This document shows positions 43,257 through 47,527 of a stretch of 47,527 nucleotides of DNA, one piece after another. The notes under the pieces were generated by a model that made no database searches, had not been told where the DNA came from, and worked only from the letters and a program-made list of their open reading frames with translations. Within the stretch, counting starts at the first letter, position 1. Each line of letters starts with the position of its first letter. This DNA is from Phytopseudomonas flavescens (GTDB taxonomy: Bacteria; Pseudomonadota; Gammaproteobacteria; Pseudomonadales; Pseudomonadaceae), in the NCBI RefSeq assembly GCF_900100535.1, contig NZ_FNDG01000033.1, positions 1 to 47,527 of the forward strand, in the 5' to 3' direction. Made by a program: the position numbers and the translations under genes.

Positions 43257-45164
43257 ATGCATCGCTCGATCGCCACCGTTTCTTTGAGCGGAACCCTGCC
43301 GGAAAAACTCGAAGCCGTCGCGGCTGCGGGCTTCGACGGTGTGGAGATATTCGAGAACGACCTGCTGTACTACGCGGGCAGCCCGCGAGACATTCGCAAG
43401 ATGTGCGCGGACCTGGGCATCGCCATCACGCTGTTCCAGCCATTTCGCGATTTCGAAGGCTGTCGCCGTGACCGCCTGCAGCGCAACCTCGACCGCGCCG
43501 AGCGCAAGTTCGATCTGATGCAGGAGCTCGGCACCGACCTGGTGCTGGTATGCAGCAACGTCGCGGCCGACTCGCTCGGGGACGAAGACATCCTGATCGA
43601 CGATCTGCGTCTGCTGGGCGAGCGTGCTGGTGCACGCGGCCTGCGCATCGGCTACGAGGCACTGGCCTGGGGCCGCCACGTCAACACCTACCAGCAGGTA
43701 TGGAACCTGGTGCGCCAGGCGGATCATTCTGCGGTCGGCGTCATTCTCGACAGTTTCCACACCTTGTCGCTGAAAGGCGACCCTGCGGCGATCGCCGATA
43801 TCCCTGGCGACAAGATCTTCTTCGTGCAGATGGCCGACGCCCCCGTCCTGGCGATGGACGTGCTGGAGTGGAGCCGCCATTTCCGCTGCTTCCCCGGTCA
43901 GGGCGAGTTCGACCTGCCAGGTTTTCTCGCACCGATCATTCGCACGGGTTATGACGGCCCGCTATCGCTGGAAGTCTTCAACGATGGCTTTCGCGCCGCT
44001 CCGCCCCGGGCCAATGCGGTGGATGGCTTGCGCTCGCTGCTTTATCTCGAAGAGAAGACCCGCCAGTTGCTGGCGACGGATGAGCAAGCGCCGAGCCTCG
44101 ACATGCTGTTCTCCACGCCGCCAGCCAGTCGCTATCATGGCGTCGAATTCCTGGAGTTCGCGGTCGATGAAGCGGCTGGCGCCAAGCTGTCGGGCTGGCT
44201 CGAACGACTGGGCTTCGCCAGGGCCGGGCAGCACCGCTCCAAGGACGTCAGCCTGCTGCGCCAGGGGGATATCAATATCGTCCTCAATGCCGAGCCGTAT
44301 TCCTTCGCCCATGGATTCTTCGAGGCCCACGGCCCGTCTCTGTGCGCGACTGCGTTGAAGGTCAAGGACAGTGCGTCGGCGCTGCAGCGCGCCCGTGATT
44401 ATCGTGGTCACCCATATCGTGGGCTGGTCGGGCCGAACGAGCGGGAAATTCCGGCGATGCGTGCTCCCGATGGCAGCCTGATCTACCTGGTCGATCAGGC
44501 CGAGGCAGGGCAGAGCATTTACGACATCGACTTCAAGCTCGATCCGAACGCAGTGCAAGCCGGCAGCCTGCAACGCATCGATCACATGGCGCTGGCCCTG
44601 CCGGCCGACAACCTGGATAGCTGGGTGCTGTTCTACAAGAGCCTGCTGGACTTCGAGGCCGATGACGAAGTGGTCCTGCCCGACCCCTACGGTCTGGTGA
44701 AGAGCCGTGCGCTGCGTAGCCGCTGCAGCTCGGTGCGTCTGCCGCTGAACATTTCCGAAAACCGCAATACCGCCATTGCCCACGCGCTCTCCAGCTATCG
44801 TGGTTCAGGCGTGCATCACATCGCGTTTTCCTGCGAGGACATCTTCAAGGAAGTCGCGCGGGCCAAGGAGGCGGGCGTTCCTTTGCTGGACATTCCCCTC
44901 AACTACTACGACGATCTGGCCGCACGCTTCGATTTCGACGACGAGTTCCTCAGCGAACTGGCATATTACAATGTGCTCTACGACCGCGATGCCCAGGGCG
45001 GTGAGCTGTTTCACGTGTACACCGAAGCGTTCGAAGAGCGCTTCTTCTTTGAAATCATCCAGCGCAAGAACGGCTATGTCGGCTACGGTGCCGCCAACGT
45101 CGCCGTCCGCCTGGCGGCGATGGCCAAAGCGCGCAGCGGTAGCGTACGTCCGGCGAAGCTCTGA
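43257..45164 (+). CDS. quiC1: 3-dehydroshikimate dehydratase fused to a hydroxyphenylpyruvate-dioxygenase-like domain
   Basis: A 635-residue fusion protein. Residues 1-270 form a TIM barrel of the AP2Ec family with metal ligands Glu134, Asp165, Gln191 and Glu239, the set used by QuiC1 of P. putida to dehydrate 3-dehydroshikimate to protocatechuate. Residues about 285-635 form two vicinal-oxygen-chelate modules like those of 4-hydroxyphenylpyruvate dioxygenase. The iron triad looks intact: His443 (IDHMAL), His521 (GVHHIAF) and Glu599 (FFEIIQR). The gene follows a divergent operator region and precedes a TetR gene 76 bases downstream. AAGGAG precedes the ATG by eight to nine bases. The dehydratase role is well supported by the family; the reaction of the C-terminal domain is not established. 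Confidence 0.94.
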   Translation: MHRSIATVSLSGTLPEKLEAVAAAGFDGVEIFENDLLYYAGSPRDIRKMCADLGIAITLFQPFRDFEGCRRDRLQRNLDRAERKFDLMQELGTDLVLVCSNVAADSLGDEDILIDDLRLLGERAGARGLRIGYEALAWGRHVNTYQQVWNLVRQADHSAVGVILDSFHTLSLKGDPAAIADIPGDKIFFVQMADAPVLAMDVLEWSRHFRCFPGQGEFDLPGFLAPIIRTGYDGPLSLEVFNDGFRAAPPRANAVDGLRSLLYLEEKTRQLLATDEQAPSLDMLFSTPPASRYHGVEFLEFAVDEAAGAKLSGWLERLGFARAGQHRSKDVSLLRQGDINIVLNAEPYSFAHGFFEAHGPSLCATALKVKDSASALQRARDYRGHPYRGLVGPNEREIPAMRAPDGSLIYLVDQAEAGQSIYDIDFKLDPNAVQAGSLQRIDHMALALPADNLDSWVLFYKSLLDFEADDEVVLPDPYGLVKSRALRSRCSSVRLPLNISENRNTAIAHALSSYRGSGVHHIAFSCEDIFKEVARAKEAGVPLLDIPLNYYDDLAARFDFDDEFLSELAYYNVLYDRDAQGGELFHVYTEAFEERFFFEIIQRKNGYVGYGAANVAVRLAAMAKARSGSVRPAKL

Positions 45165-45221
45165 GCGCTTCTTCAGGCGGGTATCGGCTGTAGCCCCTAC
45201 CCGCCGTCCACGTGCAGGATC

Positions 45222-45229
45222 AACAATAA
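45222..45229 (+). promoter_or_regulatory. Candidate Hfq/Crc motif before the tetR gene
   Basis: AACAATAA, exact to AANAAYAA, three bases before the AAAGG ribosome-binding site of the TetR-family gene. Confidence 0.45.
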
Positions 45230-45240
45230 GAAAGGCCACG

Positions 45241-45924
45241 ATGAGTACCTCCATGACCGTTTCCCTTGAGCCTGCGCCCGATGAACTGGCTGCGGCGCCC
45301 CGCAAGCCGCGCAAGAACAATCCGGAAAAGACCCGGGAGAACATCCTGCAGGCGGCCATTACCGAGTTCGTCCAACAGGGGCTGTCGGGCGCGCGCGTCG
45401 ATGCCATCGCCGAGCGCACGGCGACGTCCAAGCGCATGATCTACTACTACTTCGGCAGCAAGGAGCAGCTTTACGTCGAGGTGCTTTGCAAGCTGTACGG
45501 GGATATCCGCAGCACCGAGCGGCGTTTGCACCTCGACGAGTTGCCACCGCCGGATGCCATTCGCCGCCTGGTCGAGTTCACCTTCGATCATCACGACCGT
45601 AACTCGGATTTCGTGCGCATCGTCAGTATCGAGAACATTCACTACGGCGAGTACGTCAAGCAGTCACCGGAAATCCGCCGGATGAGCAATGTGGTGCTGT
45701 TGACGCTGGGCGAAACCCTCAAGCGCGGCGAGAAGGAAGGCGTGTTTCGAGAGGGGCTGGATACGCTGGATGTGCATATGCTGATCAGCTCCTTCTGCTT
45801 CTACCGCGTATCCAACCGGCACACCTTCGGCGAGATATTCCAGATCGACCTGCCGGACGAGCAGGTCAAGCTCCGTCACAAGAACATGATCTGCGAGGCG
45901 GTGTTGCGCTACATCACGCGCTGA
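45241..45924 (+). CDS. TetR-family transcriptional regulator of the shikimate island
   Basis: A 227-residue protein. After a basic N-terminal tail (PRKPRKNNPEKTRENILQAA) comes the TetR helix-turn-helix (GARVDAIAERTATSKRMIYYYFGSKEQLY split over residues about 50-78). The C-terminal ligand domain is all-helical and rich in aromatic residues. It lies 76 bases downstream of quiC1 on the same strand and is probably co-transcribed with it. An 18-bp palindrome found at three promoters of the island is the likely operator; no such site lies directly before this gene. AAAGG precedes the ATG. The ligand is probably a pathway intermediate, but that is an inference. Confidence 0.92.
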   Translation: MSTSMTVSLEPAPDELAAAPRKPRKNNPEKTRENILQAAITEFVQQGLSGARVDAIAERTATSKRMIYYYFGSKEQLYVEVLCKLYGDIRSTERRLHLDELPPPDAIRRLVEFTFDHHDRNSDFVRIVSIENIHYGEYVKQSPEIRRMSNVVLLTLGETLKRGEKEGVFREGLDTLDVHMLISSFCFYRVSNRHTFGEIFQIDLPDEQVKLRHKNMICEAVLRYITR

Positions 45925-45962
45925 TCCCAGGCCGGCCATCGTCGACGACCGGCCTGCAGCCA

Positions 45963-46820
45963 TCAACCGTTCATGCGGTGGAAATGATCGAGCATGCGTT
46001 GTGCGTCCGCTTCGACACCACTGAACAGCTCGAATGCTTTCACCGCTTGGAATACCGCCATGTTGCCGCCATCCAGCGTTCTGCAGCCAATGGCCCTGGC
46101 TTCGCGGAGCAGCTCCGTTTCCAGCGGGAAGTAGACGATCTCCGCGACCCACAGCGCCGGGCGCAGCAGTGCCTTGGGAATCGGCATGCCCGGAAGCTTG
46201 GCCATGCCCATGGGGGTGGTGTTGACCAGGCCGTCGGCGCTTGCCACTGCCGTGGTCAGATCGCTGCCGGCCTGAGCACGTGGTGAACCGAAGTGCTCGT
46301 TGAGATTGGTTGCCAGTGCCTGAGCACGCTCAAGCTCGACGTCGAAAATGCTCAATTGACCAACGCCTTCACTCAATAAGGCGTGAGCTACTGCGGCACC
46401 TGCACCGCCAGCCCCCATCTGTACCACCTGGCTGCGCTCCACGCCACCGAGGCCACGACGGAAGCCTTCCGAGAAACCCAGGCAGTCGGTGTTGTGGCCG
46501 ATCCGTTTGCCGTCTTTGAAGACGACGGTATTCACCGCGCCAATTCCTCTGGCTTCATCAGACAGCTCGTCGAGCAGGGGAATGATCGCCTGCTTGCACG
46601 GGAAGGTGATGTTGAGCCCGGTGAAACTCATGCGTTCGGCCGCGCTCAGCAGATCGGCGAGGGCGCTGCTGTCGAGCCGCAACTGATCCAGGTCGATCAG
46701 CCTATATAAGTAGCGAATGCCCTGGGCGTCGCCTTCGTGTTCATGCATGGCCGGCGTGCGGGAAGCCTGGATGCCTGCACCGATGAGGCCGGCGAGGATG
46801 CTCGGTGTATGGGTCGTCAT
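45963..46820 (-). CDS. aroE: Shikimate/quinate dehydrogenase paralogue (AroE family)
   Basis: A 285-residue enzyme of the shikimate dehydrogenase family that interconverts shikimate and 3-dehydroshikimate with NAD(P). The catalytic pair is Lys76 (NITFPCKQ) and Asp112 (HNTDCLGF), and the nucleotide loop is GAGGAG at 136-141. The substrate-binding N-terminal motif reads SRTPAMHEHEGDAQG, where the biosynthetic AroE has S-x-S; this form is seen in catabolic paralogues (RifI/AroE2-like) that favour NAD+. It lies seven bases after aroQ on the same strand and beside quiC1, so it should feed shikimate into dehydroshikimate for breakdown. The start at 46820 has AAAGGA about ten bases upstream. Confidence 0.92.
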   Translation of the reverse strand: MTTHTPSILAGLIGAGIQASRTPAMHEHEGDAQGIRYLYRLIDLDQLRLDSSALADLLSAAERMSFTGLNITFPCKQAIIPLLDELSDEARGIGAVNTVVFKDGKRIGHNTDCLGFSEGFRRGLGGVERSQVVQMGAGGAGAAVAHALLSEGVGQLSIFDVELERAQALATNLNEHFGSPRAQAGSDLTTAVASADGLVNTTPMGMAKLPGMPIPKALLRPALWVAEIVYFPLETELLREARAIGCRTLDGGNMAVFQAVKAFELFSGVEADAQRMLDHFHRMNG

Positions 46821-46827
46821 GGGGGCA

Positions 46828-47268
46828 TCATCCTTTAATGAGTTGGCTGAAGTGTTGCAACGCTGCGCGATAGCCGCCGCTACCCAGGCCGCAGATGACG
46901 CCCAGCGCGATCGATGAGACGAAGGAGTGATGGCGGAAGGCTTCACGCTTGTGCATGTTGGACAGATGCACCTCTATTACCGGCAGCTCGCTGGCGACCA
47001 GCGCGTCGCGTATGGCCACCGACGTATGGGTCCAGGCTGCCGGGTTGATCACGATGCCTGCGCAGCGTCGACGCGCCTTGTGAATCCAGTCGATCAGCTC
47101 GGCTTCGTGGTTGGTCTGGCGGAACTCGGTAGCTAGGCCAAGGGCCTCGGCTGTCTCGGCACAAAGACGGGATATGTCGGCCAGGGTCTCGTGACCGTAG
47201 GTTTCTGGTTCACGGGTGCCGAGCATATTCAGATTCGGGCCATTGAGGATAAGGATGATGGGAGCCAT
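46828..47268 (-). CDS. aroQ: Type II 3-dehydroquinate dehydratase
   Basis: A 146-residue dehydroquinase, full length. It converts 3-dehydroquinate to 3-dehydroshikimate. Visible active-site residues are Asn12 in NGPNLN, Arg19 and Tyr24 in the lid (GTREPETYG), Asn75 (INPAAW), His101 (EVHLSN) and Arg112. It leads an operon with the aroE paralogue; only seven bases separate them. AGGAA lies before the ATG, preceded by a perfect AATAACAA motif. Its promoter carries both types of island operator, which marks it as a catabolic copy rather than the housekeeping aroQ. Confidence 0.96.
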   Translation of the reverse strand: MAPIILILNGPNLNMLGTREPETYGHETLADISRLCAETAEALGLATEFRQTNHEAELIDWIHKARRRCAGIVINPAAWTHTSVAIRDALVASELPVIEVHLSNMHKREAFRHHSFVSSIALGVICGLGSGGYRAALQHFSQLIKG

Positions 47269-47279
47269 GCTGCTTCCTG

Positions 47280-47287
47280 TTGTTATT
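47280..47287 (-). promoter_or_regulatory. Candidate Hfq/Crc motif before aroQ
   Basis: Minus strand AATAACAA, exact to AANAAYAA, immediately upstream of the AGGAAG ribosome-binding site of aroQ. Confidence 0.5.
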
Positions 47288-47312
47288 GTGGGCCGCTGAT
47301 AAAGCTCAGTCT

Positions 47313-47385
47313 AAAATGTACCAACTGGTTAATTTGGTCAATCACTTGCCGAGAACGGTCCGGGCAAAGCGTTCGATTATCGGGC
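47313..47385 (-). promoter_or_regulatory. aroQ promoter with TetR-like and IclR-like operators
   Basis: Reading the minus strand: an IclR-like site (plus-strand GTTCGATTATCGGGC, 47371-47385), then -35 TTGACC (47341-47336), then the TetR-like element (plus-strand GTACCAACTGGTTAATTT, 47318-47335) filling the spacer, then a CATTTT -10 candidate (47318-47313). A repressor on the spacer element would block polymerase; the upstream site is placed as an activator site would be. Confidence 0.68.
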
Positions 47386-47420
47386 TTTGGTCGATTGCGC
47401 GAAAAACCTGAAATAACCCC

Positions 47421-47448
47421 TTGACCATAAAACGAGGGGGCCTATAAT
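47421..47448 (+). promoter_or_regulatory. Strong promoter with GC-rich discriminator, probably of an rRNA operon
   Basis: TTGACC (47421-47426), a 16-base spacer and TATAAT (47443-47448) are near consensus and are followed by the GC-rich discriminator GCGCACC. The A/T-rich GAAAAACCTGAAATAA just upstream could act as an UP element. The following sequence to the window end is non-coding and resembles rRNA leader or tandem promoter DNA. A stable RNA operon, possibly 16S, is predicted to follow. Confidence 0.62.
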
Positions 47449-47527
47449 GCGCACCACTTCCGGCGCTGCCTGATCTGAAAACTTCTTTTTAAACAAGGAG
47501 TTAGACGAAAATAAAGGTTGCGAGGAC

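Overview
The window is a chromosomal segment of a Pseudomonas-type gammaproteobacterium. It is GC-rich and carries pseudomonad gene sets in recognisable order: acsA next to the aot arginine/ornithine transporter and argR, then guaD, then smc-zipA-ligA and the 4.5S RNA gene ffs. I assign the group from protein content and synteny recalled from P. aeruginosa; species cannot be fixed from the sequence alone.

Layout. (1) 2-652: the 3' end of a TRAP transporter large subunit. (2) 740-6354: a self-contained minus-strand operon for oxidising an (aryl) alcohol: aldehyde dehydrogenase, zinc alcohol dehydrogenase, MetA/SphA-like outer-membrane protein and an AcoR-type sigma-54 activator. A very good -24/-12 promoter and an 18-bp inverted repeat lie just upstream. 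(3) 6728-8275: a CSS-EAL cyclic-di-GMP phosphodiesterase, divergent from acsA. (4) 8529-15054: acsA, aotJ-aotQ-aotM-aotP and argR. (5) 15273-20836: moaA, a PA2169-family four-helix protein, a LysE-type exporter and a three-gene iron/siderophore-type ABC importer. (6) 20986-23689: guanine deaminase and an MFS transporter. (7) 23969-30970: smc, zipA, ligA. (8) 31132-34897: an OPT transporter, an unrecognised 181-aa protein, an HU protein, a frameshifted chemoreceptor tail and ffs. (9) 35045-47385: a quinate/shikimate-type catabolic island.

The island holds an OprD-family porin, an IclR regulator, a Gfo/Idh dehydrogenase, a TIM-barrel enzyme, a DMT transporter, an MHS/ShiA-type symporter, the fused dehydroshikimate dehydratase QuiC1, a TetR regulator, a shikimate-dehydrogenase paralogue and a type II dehydroquinase. 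Together they would import shikimate or 3-dehydroquinate and deliver protocatechuate. No PQQ quinate dehydrogenase and no protocatechuate ring-cleavage genes are in view. The stand-alone TIM-barrel enzyme keeps the same four metal-ligand positions and spacing as the dehydratase half of QuiC1 and is paired with the Gfo/Idh dehydrogenase, which suggests a second, undescribed funnel.

Two repeated DNA motifs tie the island together: an IclR/PcaR-like 15-mer (GTTCGATNANCGNNC, six sites) and an 18-bp TetR-like palindrome (GTACNAACYGGTTNGTAC, three sites). They sit side by side at three separate promoter regions. Independently, perfect AANAAYAA (Hfq/Crc-type) motifs lie at the translation starts of acsA (twice, by a tandem 15-bp duplication), the alcohol dehydrogenase, the sigma-54 activator, the shikimate transporter, aroQ and the TetR gene. 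This suggests catabolite repression of the carbon-source genes at the level of translation.

The window closes with a near-consensus promoter with a GC-rich discriminator, followed by sequence that looks like an rRNA operon leader. The dnaX gene that I expect after ffs is absent.
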